Origin: Clostridia bacterium | GTDB lineage: Bacteria > Bacillota > Clostridia > Christensenellales > Borkfalkiaceae | Assembly (NCBI GenBank): GCA_017465865.1 | Contig: JAFTVF010000002.1 | Span: forward strand, 1 to 64,000 | Direction of reading: 5' to 3' | Length of the DNA: 64,000 nucleotides | In this document: one piece after another, positions 33,908 through 42,715 of the stretch | How the letters are laid out: each line of letters starts with the position of its first letter | Numbering within the stretch: the stretch's first letter is position 1 | Position numbers and translations under genes: made by a program | Notes under the pieces: generated by a model | What the model was told of the DNA's origin: nothing | Database searches by the model: none | What the model saw: only the letters and a program-made list of their open reading frames with translations

Positions 33908-33968
33908 CGGAATATCCGCGCTTTTCGCCGTCTATAATATATAGAAAGAAACTTTGCGGGGGTATGCG

Positions 33969-35021
33969 ATGAAAAAGATTTTATTCACGGGCGGCGGCAG
34001 CGCGGGGCACGTGATTCCGAATATTGCCTTGATCGAGGAAATTTTATCGACGGGCGAAGCGGATATTTGTTATATGGGCACGGACGGGATCGAAAAAAGC
34101 CTGATCGCCGAATGGAAACTGCCCTATTATCAAATCGATTGTCCAAAGCTCGTACGCGGCGGCGGTTGGCGGGGTTTGAAAAATAATTTGAAAATTCCGT
34201 CGGCGTTTTTGCGCGCCAAAAAACAGGCGGAAGAAGGGCTACGCGCCTTTCAGCCCGATCTCGTGTTCTCCAAAGGCGGATACGTGGCTTTGCCCGTCGT
34301 GTTCGCAGCGCGGAAATTAAAAATTCCCTGCCTCGCCCACGAAAGTGATCTTTCCATCGGGCTTGCCAACCGTCTTTCGGCGGGCAAATGCGAAAATCTT
34401 TTGACCTCGTTTCCCGAAACGGCGGAAAAGACGCGCCGCGGCAAATACACGGGCGCGCCCTTGCGGCGGTCGGTACTGTCGGCAACAAAAGCGGAGGCAC
34501 GGAAAAAATTCGGTATCCCGTTTAACGAAAAGGTCTTGCTGGTATTCGGCGGGGGAAGTGGCAGCAGGGCTTTGAACGAGGCGCTCAGAAAAAACCTGAA
34601 AAGACTGACGAAAAGCTATTACGTTTTGCATCTTTGCGGGAAAGGCAACACCGTAGAAAGCAACCTAAAAAATTACCGTCAGATCGAATTCGCCTTAGAC
34701 ATGGGTGAGATTTACGCCTGCGCCGACCTCGTAATCTCCCGCGCCGGCGCAGGCACGGTATTTGAAATCCTCGCCCTGAAAAAGCCCGCGATCCTCGTCC
34801 CCTTGGCAGGCGCAACGCGGGGCGATCAGAAGCAAAACGCCAAGTATTTCCAGCGCAAAGGACTTTGCCGCGTGCTCCCGCAATCGGAGCTTGACAGGCT
34901 CGCGGAAGAGATTGATAGCGCGTTTTTAGACGAGGGGCTCAAAGACAGGCTCGCGGTGGGAAGTTTCGGGCAAGGCAACGAAAATATCCTGCGCGAAATA
35001 CGGAGCTATCTCCGAAAATGA
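33969..35021 (+). CDS. murG: MurG-type UDP-GlcNAc:lipid I transferase
   Basis: A 350-residue glycosyltransferase that adds GlcNAc to lipid I in peptidoglycan synthesis. Motifs: GGGSAGHV (residues 8-15), SKGGYVALPVVFAA, FGGGSGSRALNEAL, and the C-terminal UDP-binding ISRAGAGTVFEILALKKPAILVPL. It is outside any division/cell-wall cluster and is coupled to the sporulation gene yunB by a 4-bp overlap. It may therefore be a second, sporulation-linked copy (inference). The start at 33969 follows gcggggg; the ATG five codons earlier lies inside that site. Confidence 0.9.
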   Translation: MKKILFTGGGSAGHVIPNIALIEEILSTGEADICYMGTDGIEKSLIAEWKLPYYQIDCPKLVRGGGWRGLKNNLKIPSAFLRAKKQAEEGLRAFQPDLVFSKGGYVALPVVFAARKLKIPCLAHESDLSIGLANRLSAGKCENLLTSFPETAEKTRRGKYTGAPLRRSVLSATKAEARKKFGIPFNEKVLLVFGGGSGSRALNEALRKNLKRLTKSYYVLHLCGKGNTVESNLKNYRQIEFALDMGEIYACADLVISRAGAGTVFEILALKKPAILVPLAGATRGDQKQNAKYFQRKGLCRVLPQSELDRLAEEIDSAFLDEGLKDRLAVGSFGQGNENILREIRSYLRK

Positions 35022-35728
35022 GCCGTTTCGGAGAATATGCGATCCCCGCCTACAAAGCCCCGCAGAAGAAAAAGGAGAAAAGAAAAAAAGCAAGGAAAAG
35101 AATACTCTTTATCCTGCTTTTCCTTTTGATCGGGATTTTGCTCGTTTTTCTGTATTTCCAACGGAACGTTACGCGGGTGCTGATTTCCATTAGCGAAGCG
35201 ACCATGCGCGCGAGCACGACCGTCGCCGTCAACGACGCCGTGTATTATACGCTGAGCGATGAAATGCGCTACGAGGACCTCGTAACCGTCAGCCGCGACG
35301 AGGCGGGCAATATCGTCGCCGTCGCCGCAAACCCGTTGAAAGTGAATAAGATCGCGCGCGACACCGCGTCTATCTCGCAGTCCAACCTCAAAAATCTGAG
35401 TTTGAACGGTATTCCCGTACCGCTCGGCGCGCTCACGGGCATTGAAGCGCTCGCAGGCGTCGGACCGAGTATTCATTTTCGGATCATACCCGTCAGCAGT
35501 GTTTCCTGCGATTTTTCGTCCACGTTCGAGAGCGTGGGGATCAACCAAACGAAACATTCCATTTACTTAAACGTGATCGCGGACATCAGTATCGTCATGC
35601 CCTCGAAAACGAAAAATTTCGCCGTTACGACGGAGATCCTCGTTGGAGAATCGGTCATCGTCGGCACTGTCCCCGACACCTTTTTGCAATCGGATATTTT
35701 CGGCAGTAAGCCTAATTTATCGCCGTAA
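35018..35728 (+). CDS. yunB: Sporulation protein YunB
   Basis: A 236-residue protein. A basic N-terminal segment (KKKEKRKKARKR) precedes one membrane helix (about 29-47) and an outer domain with NPLKVNKIARDTASISQ and IPVPLGALTG, hallmarks of YunB. In Bacillus yunB is under sigma-E control; the exact activity is unknown. Its ATG overlaps the murG stop (ATGA), so translation is coupled and both are probably made together during sporulation. Confidence 0.92.
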   Translation: MSRFGEYAIPAYKAPQKKKEKRKKARKRILFILLFLLIGILLVFLYFQRNVTRVLISISEATMRASTTVAVNDAVYYTLSDEMRYEDLVTVSRDEAGNIVAVAANPLKVNKIARDTASISQSNLKNLSLNGIPVPLGALTGIEALAGVGPSIHFRIIPVSSVSCDFSSTFESVGINQTKHSIYLNVIADISIVMPSKTKNFAVTTEILVGESVIVGTVPDTFLQSDIFGSKPNLSP

Positions 35729-35735
35729 ACGCATA

Positions 35736-35770
35736 CCTGCCCTTTTCAAAACGCGAAAAGGGCAGGTTTT
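35736..35770 (+). terminator. Intrinsic terminator after yunB
   Basis: Arms cctgcccttttc and gaaaagggcagg followed by T4, overlapping the stop of the convergent XRE gene. Confidence 0.85.
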
Positions 35771-35990
35771 AATCGTCTTCAATCCCCAAAATATAATCCG
35801 CCGAAACGCCGAAATATTGCGCTAGCTTATAAATCGCTTGCGCCGAAGGCTCTTGTTTGGCATTTTCCCAATAACTGATCGACGCGTTACTCACGTCTAT
35901 CTCCTTCGCCAAAAGATTTTGCCCGATATTCCGTTCCGTACGCAACGTTTTTATCCGTTCCGCTACCGTTCTCATACTAAATTCTTTCAT
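35769..35990 (-). CDS. XRE-family transcriptional regulator (XRE-2)
   Basis: A 73-residue single-domain Cro/C1-type protein (LAKEIDVSNASISYWENAK; end SADYILGIEDD). Its first residues could also start at an internal ATG (MRTVAERIK). It is divergent from an unknown lipoprotein gene, and a palindrome lies in that gene's promoter, matching the layout at XRE-1 and XRE-3. Confidence 0.87.
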   Translation of the reverse strand: MKEFSMRTVAERIKTLRTERNIGQNLLAKEIDVSNASISYWENAKQEPSAQAIYKLAQYFGVSADYILGIEDD

Positions 35991-36023
35991 AATTTTATTC
36001 TAACAATAATTAGTAAAAATTGC

Positions 36024-36052
36024 TTGACTTCTAATTATAATTAGAGTATACT
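36024..36052 (+). promoter_or_regulatory. Lipoprotein promoter with CTAATTATAATTAG operator
   Basis: TTGACT 36024-36029 and TATACT 36047-36052, 17-bp spacer. The perfect 14-bp palindrome ctaattataattag (36031-36044) fills the spacer, a classic position for a repressor site. A related half (aataattagtaa) lies at 36006-36016. XRE-2 is the likely ligand (inference). Confidence 0.72.
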
Positions 36053-36086
36053 CTATTTAGTCATCTTTCAATCAAGGAGAAAATTT

Positions 36087-37364
36087 ATGAAAGCGAAAAT
36101 ATTCATTTTAAGCCTTTTAAGCGTATGCACGGCAATTTGTACGGTTAGCCTGTCCGCTTGCGACGAAACGGAAAGCTCGTCCTCCTCTCCCAGCTCTTCC
36201 TCGTCTTCTTCCAGCTCTTCAAGCAGCTCCGAAGAAACGGAAGAGGCTGTTTCAACGACGGTAAACGAAACGGAATGGAGCAACGCATTGTCGCCGACGG
36301 CATTCGCAAATTATACGGCAAGCGGTATGGTAAAGGAGCAATCTACGGAATTCGGCACGGACGAATATACAGTGCTTCTGAAAGTGGGAGGCAATACCGC
36401 GTTTACAGAAAGCAGTGGTAATTTCTCCCAAACGATATACTATACTTTAGAAAACGAAACGCTATATTATTACACGAATGAAAGCGGCGCATATAAAAAG
36501 TCCGCAATCCTTGACCCGTCTTTGAATACAATCCTCGACTGCGCTTCCGTTTCTTCGTATCAATTATATTACGCAGAGCGTTATTCGTCTTTCACATACG
36601 ACGAAGCCAAGAAAACGTATACGGCAACCAATCTCGTAGTAGACGAATATACACGTATTGATAAGATTGTCCTCGGCTTTACGAACGGAAAACTCACATA
36701 CATACAAGAGAGCGAAACGTATTCTTATGACGGAACGGACGAAACAAGCTCCGTTACCGAACTGACAATTTCCGCTTACGGCAACACTACCGTAGTCTTG
36801 CCCCAAGCGGCGCAAAATGCCAATTGTAAAGGCGACGGGATTATTACCGAAAACGAATGGCGCACGGCACTTTCGGAAAGCTCGTTTACGAACGTAAAAA
36901 TGGTTATCAGCGGGGATAGCAACTATACCTGTTGGCTCGATGGTAATATAATCAAAATAACAATGTCTACCACCTCTACCGACCCTGACACAGGTGCCCC
37001 CATTACACTCAATACGACCCAATATTATGTGCGCAATAACGATACAATCACCTCCTACGTATCAAACAACGGAAGCGATTATTTCGTTTCCCCCTCCGAC
37101 CTGCAAAGGTGGGAAGTGTTTTACAACAATTTCTTTGAATTTGGTGCATTAAAAGATATGTACGCTATGTTTAGCTTTAACGGTTATACGGCAATTTGGA
37201 CAGTAGAAGGGATCAGCTCTTTTGAAGTGCACTTCGACGAGCAAGAACGCTTGACTTTCTACGCGCAAGCTATATCGGGAGACACTCTCTCCTATGTCTC
37301 AAAAGCCTATTCTTCCTACGGACAAGTATCGCTTACTCTGCCTACGAATATCATCGTCCAATAA
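36087..37364 (+). CDS. Two-domain predicted lipoprotein
   Basis: A 425-residue protein whose signal peptide ends at the lipobox SLSAC (cysteine at 25). A long serine tract follows, then two similar domains. Domain one starts near 59 (ETEWSNALSPTAFANYT), domain two near 252 (ENEWRTALSESSFTNVK), so an internal duplication is likely. Both are beta-rich with many tyrosines and threonines. It would sit outside the cell on the membrane. No known family. Controlled probably by XRE-2. Confidence 0.75.
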   Translation: MKAKIFILSLLSVCTAICTVSLSACDETESSSSSPSSSSSSSSSSSSSEETEEAVSTTVNETEWSNALSPTAFANYTASGMVKEQSTEFGTDEYTVLLKVGGNTAFTESSGNFSQTIYYTLENETLYYYTNESGAYKKSAILDPSLNTILDCASVSSYQLYYAERYSSFTYDEAKKTYTATNLVVDEYTRIDKIVLGFTNGKLTYIQESETYSYDGTDETSSVTELTISAYGNTTVVLPQAAQNANCKGDGIITENEWRTALSESSFTNVKMVISGDSNYTCWLDGNIIKITMSTTSTDPDTGAPITLNTTQYYVRNNDTITSYVSNNGSDYFVSPSDLQRWEVFYNNFFEFGALKDMYAMFSFNGYTAIWTVEGISSFEVHFDEQERLTFYAQAISGDTLSYVSKAYSSYGQVSLTLPTNIIVQ

Positions 37365-37395
37365 GAAATACTAAAGCAATAACTCACCTTACGAT

Positions 37396-37426
37396 AAAAG
37401 CCGTCCTATGCAAAGGACGGCTTTTT
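37396..37426. terminator. Bidirectional intrinsic terminator
   Basis: Arms aaaagccgtcct and aggacggctttt between the lipoprotein gene and convergent spoVAE. Confidence 0.88.
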
Positions 37427-37431
37427 GCTTT

Positions 37432-37815
37432 TTAGTTCTTCTTACTGCGCGATTTGAAAATCATCGCCATAATAAACGAGAAAATCACCGCCGCGGAAAC
37501 GCCTGCGCTCGCCGCGGACAGCGCGCCCGTCGCCGCGCCGAAAAAGCCTTTCTGCGCGCCTTTGATCGCGCCGTTTGCAAGCAGGTACCCAAACCCCGAA
37601 ATGGGTACGGTCGCGCCCGCGCCCGCGAATTCGACGAGATACTGATACAGTCCCAGCCCCTGCAATACCACGCCCGCGAGCATGAACAGCACGAGTATTT
37701 TTCCCGCCGTGAGATCGGTAAAATTGATTACGATCTGCGCGATCATACAGATCAGACCGCCGACGGCAAACGCTTTGACAAAGCCCCAAATGATTTCTAA
37801 ATACGGTTCAAACAT
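37432..37815 (-). CDS. spoVAE: Stage V sporulation protein AE
   Basis: A 127-residue membrane protein of the SpoVA channel that moves dipicolinic acid into the forespore and out at germination. It has four helices, with the family signature FAGAGATVPISGFGYLLANGAI. Last gene of spoVAC-AD-AE; 10 bp separate it from spoVAD. AGAGGGG precedes the ATG. Confidence 0.94.
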   Translation of the reverse strand: MFEPYLEIIWGFVKAFAVGGLICMIAQIVINFTDLTAGKILVLFMLAGVVLQGLGLYQYLVEFAGAGATVPISGFGYLLANGAIKGAQKGFFGAATGALSAASAGVSAAVIFSFIMAMIFKSRSKKN

Positions 37816-37825
37816 AGTTCCCCTC

Positions 37826-38815
37826 TCATAAATTTTCTATTGCTACCGCGTGGCAGATACAAGGGATACTCTCCCCCTGCCCGCTCGACACGGTGGAAAG
37901 GAGCGCGCCCGTCGCCGCGAGCAATACGCGATTCAGCTCCCTGCGTTTCAATTTCTCGTAAATATACGAATTGAACACGACCGCGCTACACCCCGCGCCG
38001 CTCCCGCCCTGAAATTCGTCCTCGATGACCTTGTAGATAATTTCCCCGCAGTCCACGTGGTTATTTTGGATATCCACGCCTTTTTCCCAAACGAGGTCTT
38101 TGAGGATACGGCTGCCCAGCGCGCCCAAATCCCCCGTGATGATCAGATCGTAATAGTCCGCGTTTCTGCCCGTTTCTTTGAGATGTGCGAGTATGGTATC
38201 CGCCGCCGCAGGCGCCATTGCCGCGCCCATGTTATTCACGTCCGTGATCCCGAAGTCTACCACTTTCCCAAACGTCGCGCTCGTGATCGCCGTGGGACTG
38301 CCCTCGCTTGCTATCACCGCGCCACCTGCGCCCGTTACCGTCCATTGCGACTGCGGAGGCCTTGTATTGCCAAGCTCCAAAGGATAGCGGTACTGCCGCT
38401 CCGCGGACGAGAAATGACTGCCCGTCGCCGCAACGATTTTTTTATAATACCCCGCGTTCAGAAGGGCGGCGGCGATTGCGTACGACTCGGCAAGCGTCGA
38501 ACACGCCCCGTATACGCCGAGGAACGGAAAATCGAAATCCCGTGCGGCAAAGCTCGCGGAAATGATTTGATTGAGCAGATCGCCCGAAATCAGCATATCG
38601 ATATTCGACTGTTCCTCGCCCGCGTTTTCAATGGCTTTCGTAATGGCGTAAGAGAGCATTTTACACTCAGCTTTTTCGTAGGTGCTTTCCCCGAACATAT
38701 CGTCCGTCAGCGTTTTATCCACGCATTTCCCGACGACGCCCGCACATTCTTTCGGACCTGCGATCGTACCCGTTGCGATAATCCGCGGCGTATTCTCAAA
38801 AAATATCGTTTGCAT
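37826..38815 (-). CDS. spoVAD: Stage V sporulation protein AD
   Basis: A 329-residue soluble thiolase-fold protein that binds dipicolinic acid for the SpoVA channel. Recognised by GVYGACSTLAESYAIAAALL, ATGSHFSSAERQYRYPLE and SGAGCSAVVFNSY. Slightly shorter at the C-terminus than some relatives but complete. It lies 9 bp after spoVAC. Confidence 0.95.
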   Translation of the reverse strand: MQTIFFENTPRIIATGTIAGPKECAGVVGKCVDKTLTDDMFGESTYEKAECKMLSYAITKAIENAGEEQSNIDMLISGDLLNQIISASFAARDFDFPFLGVYGACSTLAESYAIAAALLNAGYYKKIVAATGSHFSSAERQYRYPLELGNTRPPQSQWTVTGAGGAVIASEGSPTAITSATFGKVVDFGITDVNNMGAAMAPAAADTILAHLKETGRNADYYDLIITGDLGALGSRILKDLVWEKGVDIQNNHVDCGEIIYKVIEDEFQGGSGAGCSAVVFNSYIYEKLKRRELNRVLLAATGALLSTVSSGQGESIPCICHAVAIENL

Positions 38816-38824
38816 ACATACCCC

Positions 38825-39277
38825 TCACAAAAACAGATAAATCAGCCCAACGGCAGTGCCCGCAAGCACGCCGTAGACGATGATCGGACCTGCGACGATA
38901 AACATTTTCGCCGCCATACCGTAGACCAAGCCTTCCGTTTTGAATTCGATCGCAGGCGAAGCCACGCTGTTGGCAAAGCCCGTGATCGGCACGATCGAGC
39001 CTGCGCCCGCGTATCTGCCGATACGGTCGTACACGCCGAAGCCCGTCAAGAGCGTACCTAGGAAAATGAGCAGGATACTCACCGCCGCAGAAAGCTCGTC
39101 GCCGTTCAGCCCGATCACTTTTTCAAAGATTTCTCGCATAAACTGTCCTATACAGCAGATCAAGCCCCCGACCAAAAACGCCCGCAGGCAGTTTTTGAAA
39201 TGCTGGGTAGGCGGGTCGAAAGAATTGACGTACGCAATATAATTTTTATTGTAATTTTCCCTATTTTTACCCGTCAT
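38825..39277 (-). CDS. spoVAC: Stage V sporulation protein AC
   Basis: A 150-residue membrane channel subunit of the SpoVA complex. Helices include the conserved FLVGGLICCIGQFMREIFEK and GAGSIVPITGFANSVASPAIEFK. I choose ATG 39277, 10 nt after an AAGGGGG site, rather than ATG 39286, which nearly touches that site. The chosen start overlaps the stop of a 34-codon upstream ORF as ATGA. Confidence 0.93.
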   Translation of the reverse strand: MTGKNRENYNKNYIAYVNSFDPPTQHFKNCLRAFLVGGLICCIGQFMREIFEKVIGLNGDELSAAVSILLIFLGTLLTGFGVYDRIGRYAGAGSIVPITGFANSVASPAIEFKTEGLVYGMAAKMFIVAGPIIVYGVLAGTAVGLIYLFL

Positions 39278-39378
39278 CGCATACATACCCCCTTATTTTT
39301 ATCTTTCGGCGCAGGAAAACAGGTCTCGCGCTCGTCCCGCGTTTTTCCGTCGCCGTCGAAAATTTTCACTCTTTTCAT
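39274..39378 (-). CDS. 34-residue ORF coupled to spoVAC
   Basis: A short frame starting MKRVKIFDGDGK and ending GVCMR, preceded by a very good CGGAGGGG Shine-Dalgarno. It ends with TGA overlapping the spoVAC ATG (ATGA). The protein is hydrophilic with two cysteines. It could be a genuine small spore protein or a leader peptide that couples translation into spoVAC; I recognise no family. Confidence 0.5.
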   Translation of the reverse strand: MKRVKIFDGDGKTRDERETCFPAPKDKNKGVCMR

Positions 39379-39548
39379 AGCCCCTCCGTTTCTTTCTTAA
39401 TTTGCGGAAACCAAGAAGAAATTATACGGCGACGAGTAAAACCCCAAACAGAAAATTTTCCAAGACAGCTATTGCAAATGCGTTGACTTTTTCGCGCGCG
39501 TGCGCTATACTTATTATAATACACGAATAAATTTTTTCGAGGCGGTAT

Positions 39549-41042
39549 ATGGCAACACTGAAAAGTACGCGCTCTCACGTACATATTTGTAATTTTATTA
39601 TTTCCTTGCTCTGCGTACTCTCCATCGCGGCGTATTTTTTCATGCCACTCTGGAAAGTAGATCTCAAATTGAAACTCACCGCGGAGACCCTTGAAGAAAT
39701 TCTTCCGAAGCAAGAAGAAAGCTCGGAAACGACGGACGGCACGGACGAGGAGAACGGCGACGGCAATTCCGATTTAACGCTCGGCGAAAGCGACCATTTC
39801 GAGCTTGACCTCAACAAAGTACTCGGCGAGGACGGCGTTGACTTGCATTTGTCCTTGACGTTAAAGACCGCGGACGTACTCGCTTCTCTTTCCTCCGATG
39901 CAACGAAAACGGTGGAAACCGTGCTCGGCGGACTGGTCAACGATATGGTAGATCAGATTATCGAACCGATGAACGAGGTCGCGAGAAAAGTAGCGCGGTC
40001 GGCTTCGCAACAGGTTTTGCACGAGGAGATACGCAACTATATCAAAAACGGCTACGGCGGTAAGAGCGAGGAAGAAATCGAGGGTATTCTCGACAACGCG
40101 GGCGTTACCGACGACTACATAGACAAAAAGGTAGACGGGATCATCGACTCCCTTTATGAAGACGGCGCAAGCGTCGGCAGCGTTTCCCACGAAGTGATCG
40201 GCGCGATCGACGAAGCGTTGTTAAAGGTACACCAAAGCGATCCCGATACTTTCAAAAAGACCAACCTTTCCTCCGACGAAAGAGTGAAAGTGCAGGAAAA
40301 CGTAGAAGAAGCGCTGAGTTTGCTTGCAAAGGACGACGGCACGATCGACGTAAACAACTTGATCGCGGACATGGTCCTCGAAGCGCTCGGCACGAGCGCT
40401 TCCGACGACACGACGAACGAAGAGAGCGCTACGGACGACACGGCTTCGGCAAACGCGTTCGCGCCCCTTTCCGCCTCCACCGAAACGAGCGGTAGCTCCG
40501 TCGAAGAGGTCAAAGCGGAATTGCAGCGGTTATTGATGGAAAACCTTGACAAACACACGAAAACCATCGCGGACGTTCTCAAATACGTCAGCTACGTATT
40601 GCTGTTTACTTTCTTTACTTGGGCGTATTTGATTATTAAAATCCTTTGCAAAATCAACAAGAAAAACAACGCGATCAAGCTGAAATTGCCGATTTGGCTG
40701 GGCACGCTACCCGCGCTGATCCTCTGGCTGATCCCCACCGTGGCGATGAGCGCGGTGAAAGACCTGCTGGCGGGAACGGAAAACGCAGGTATTTTTGCAA
40801 ACCTCAGCCTTGCCTTTACTTCGGGCGCGTGCGTATCTTTCTTCGTCGCGGTATTCTTGATCTTCTTCTCCCTGTTCTATTACGGAGGTCTCCGCAGAAG
40901 ATTAAGAAGATATAAAAAAGGTCTGCTTTCCGACGACAAAACCACGGAAAAAGTCAAAAAGGAAAAGCCAAATCCTTATCAGAACGATCTGGAATTCGTA
41001 CGCGGCAGCGATTACGCCGACGACGTGTGCGTAGGCGATTAA
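39549..41042 (+). CDS. Multi-pass membrane protein with large outer domain, unknown function
   Basis: A 497-residue protein. One helix lies near residues 13-33, then a large, acidic, mostly helical loop (about 40-340), then about three helices (345-372, 380-405, 418-445) and a basic/acidic tail. The loop is rich in Asp, Glu and Ser (SETTDGTDEENGDGNSD). No family recognised. Divergent from spoVAC with about 170 bp between, monocistronic, with a strong terminator. Confidence 0.7.
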   Translation: MATLKSTRSHVHICNFIISLLCVLSIAAYFFMPLWKVDLKLKLTAETLEEILPKQEESSETTDGTDEENGDGNSDLTLGESDHFELDLNKVLGEDGVDLHLSLTLKTADVLASLSSDATKTVETVLGGLVNDMVDQIIEPMNEVARKVARSASQQVLHEEIRNYIKNGYGGKSEEEIEGILDNAGVTDDYIDKKVDGIIDSLYEDGASVGSVSHEVIGAIDEALLKVHQSDPDTFKKTNLSSDERVKVQENVEEALSLLAKDDGTIDVNNLIADMVLEALGTSASDDTTNEESATDDTASANAFAPLSASTETSGSSVEEVKAELQRLLMENLDKHTKTIADVLKYVSYVLLFTFFTWAYLIIKILCKINKKNNAIKLKLPIWLGTLPALILWLIPTVAMSAVKDLLAGTENAGIFANLSLAFTSGACVSFFVAVFLIFFSLFYYGGLRRRLRRYKKGLLSDDKTTEKVKKEKPNPYQNDLEFVRGSDYADDVCVGD

Positions 41043-41060
41043 TACTAACCTTGCATATGA

Positions 41061-41100
41061 AACCGACCCTTGCTTAACAAGCAAGGGTCGGTTTGTTTTT
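41061..41100 (+). terminator. Intrinsic terminator
   Basis: 15-bp arms aaccgacccttgctt/aagcaagggtcggtt and a T-rich tail; also faces convergent gpsA. Confidence 0.9.
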
Positions 41101-41108
41101 CATTGAAA

Positions 41109-42092
41109 TTAAGAATAGAATTCCGATTTGGTGTCGCGCGCGAACATTTTCGCGAGCATCTTATCGCATCTTTCGCGGTAAGGCTCTGCGCTTTCGCTGT
41201 AACAGATCTCGTATACCGCGTTCGTCAACGGCAATTCCACGCCGTACTTTTCGCCCAGCTTTTTCATCGCCGCCGCCGTCGCTACGCCCTCGGCGAGCTT
41301 CCCAAATTTCTCGTCTTTCACCAGCATTTCGCCGTACATTCTGTTATGCGAAAATTCACTGAACAGCGTTGCCTCGTAATCGCCGAGATGCGCAAGCCCG
41401 TACGCGGAAAGCTCGTTCCCGCCCATCGCTTTGATCAGCCTTGCGACTTCCCGCGCGCCGCGGGACATCAGCGAGCCTTTCAAGGACGCGTAACCGCAGC
41501 CGTCGAGCACGCCCGCTACGATACCCATAACGTTCTTCGCCGCCGCGCCAAGCTCCGTTCCGATCAAATCTTCGCCGTAATAGAAACGGATCAGATCGCT
41601 CTTGAACTCGTCCGCGAGCTTCTTTTTTAAGGCAGGGTTTGCGGAATCGATGACCATACAGTTGGGGATACCCGCCGTAAACGCCTGAATATGCCCGGGA
41701 CCGACCCAAACGGCAATGCGCTCGGACGAGATCCCGCTCTGGGTAAGTACTTCGGACAAACGGCAGCCCGTGTCCACTTCGATACCTTTCATGCAAAGCA
41801 CGAAATTTTTATCCGATACGTCGTACGCGGTGATGCGTTTCATAAACCCGCGCAAACCCTGCGAGGAGATAGAAATAATAATCGTTTCCGCATGCGATAC
41901 CGCCTCTTCAAGATCGCAGGTGAGATGGATACGCTTGTCCAAGGCAACGTATTCGTTTTTGCCCGTTTCTTTGAGCACTTTATACGAATAATCGTCCTCA
42001 GGTCCCCACGAATACACGTCGTGGCCGTGATTGCAAAGATACCAAGCGATGAACGAGCCCCAACGCCCGCAACCGAGTACTGAAATTTTCAT
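41109..42092 (-). CDS. gpsA: Glycerol-3-phosphate dehydrogenase [NAD(P)+]
   Basis: A 327-residue enzyme reducing dihydroxyacetone phosphate to sn-glycerol-3-phosphate for phospholipid synthesis. The Rossmann loop is ISVLGCGRWGSFIAWYL; catalytic lysine-containing LGAAAKNVMGIVAGVLDG and the LGDYEATLFSEFSHNR region are conserved. Last gene of the mrnC-to-gpsA string. AAGGAGG lies 13 nt before the ATG. Confidence 0.94.
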   Translation of the reverse strand: MKISVLGCGRWGSFIAWYLCNHGHDVYSWGPEDDYSYKVLKETGKNEYVALDKRIHLTCDLEEAVSHAETIIISISSQGLRGFMKRITAYDVSDKNFVLCMKGIEVDTGCRLSEVLTQSGISSERIAVWVGPGHIQAFTAGIPNCMVIDSANPALKKKLADEFKSDLIRFYYGEDLIGTELGAAAKNVMGIVAGVLDGCGYASLKGSLMSRGAREVARLIKAMGGNELSAYGLAHLGDYEATLFSEFSHNRMYGEMLVKDEKFGKLAEGVATAAAMKKLGEKYGVELPLTNAVYEICYSESAEPYRERCDKMLAKMFARDTKSEFYS

Positions 42093-42118
42093 AAAATAGG
42101 ATATTCCTCCTTATTGAT

Positions 42119-42712
42119 TTACATTTTATTCCGTTCTACGAACGCGCGGGCGAGCGTTACGTCGTCCGTGTATTCGATTTCCGAGCCGATGGGGATACCG
42201 TGCGCCAACCGCGTTACCGTGATCTCGAAAGGCTTGATGAGTTTTGCGATATACATCGCCGTTGCGTCGCCCGAAACGTCGGGATTGGTCGCAACGATGA
42301 CTTCCTTTACCTCGCCCTCTTGCAAACGGGCAAGCAGTTCGCGGATACGGATATCGTTCGGACCGACCCCCGCAAGCGGATCGATCACCCCGTGTAATAC
42401 GTGATATACGCCCTTGAATTCGTGCAGTTTTTCGATCGCCGCCACGTCTTTCGGCTCTTTCACCACGCAGATCACCGACTTATCCCGCGTACGGCATACC
42501 GCGCAGGTGTCCTCTTCCGTGAAATTACCGCAAACCTTGCAGTATTTCACTTTCCGTTTCACACCCAAAATCGCGTCCGCAAACGCGCGCGCCTCCGATT
42601 CGGGCATATCGATAATCTTATAGGCGTACCGTTGCGCCGTTTTTTTGCCCACGCCGGGGAGTTTGGAAAACTCGTTGACGAGCTTGCCGATGGGTTCGAT
42701 AAAAATTTCCAT
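42119..42712 (-). CDS. recR: Recombination protein RecR
   Basis: A 197-residue recombination mediator acting with RecF/RecO. An N-terminal helix-hairpin-helix (LPGVGKKTAQRYAY), a four-cysteine zinc finger (YCKVCGNF...CAVCRTRDK) and a Toprim domain (EVIVATNPDVSGDATAMYIA) are all present. It follows ybaB by 3 bp, the usual dnaX-ybaB-recR order. Confidence 0.97.
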   Translation of the reverse strand: MEIFIEPIGKLVNEFSKLPGVGKKTAQRYAYKIIDMPESEARAFADAILGVKRKVKYCKVCGNFTEEDTCAVCRTRDKSVICVVKEPKDVAAIEKLHEFKGVYHVLHGVIDPLAGVGPNDIRIRELLARLQEGEVKEVIVATNPDVSGDATAMYIAKLIKPFEITVTRLAHGIPIGSEIEYTDDVTLARAFVERNKM

Positions 42713-42715
42713 GCG

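Noticed and set aside
37850-39061. 403-codon plus-strand frame across spoVAD and spoVAC
   Set aside because: Antisense to two recognised sporulation genes, arginine/histidine-rich and without any motif.
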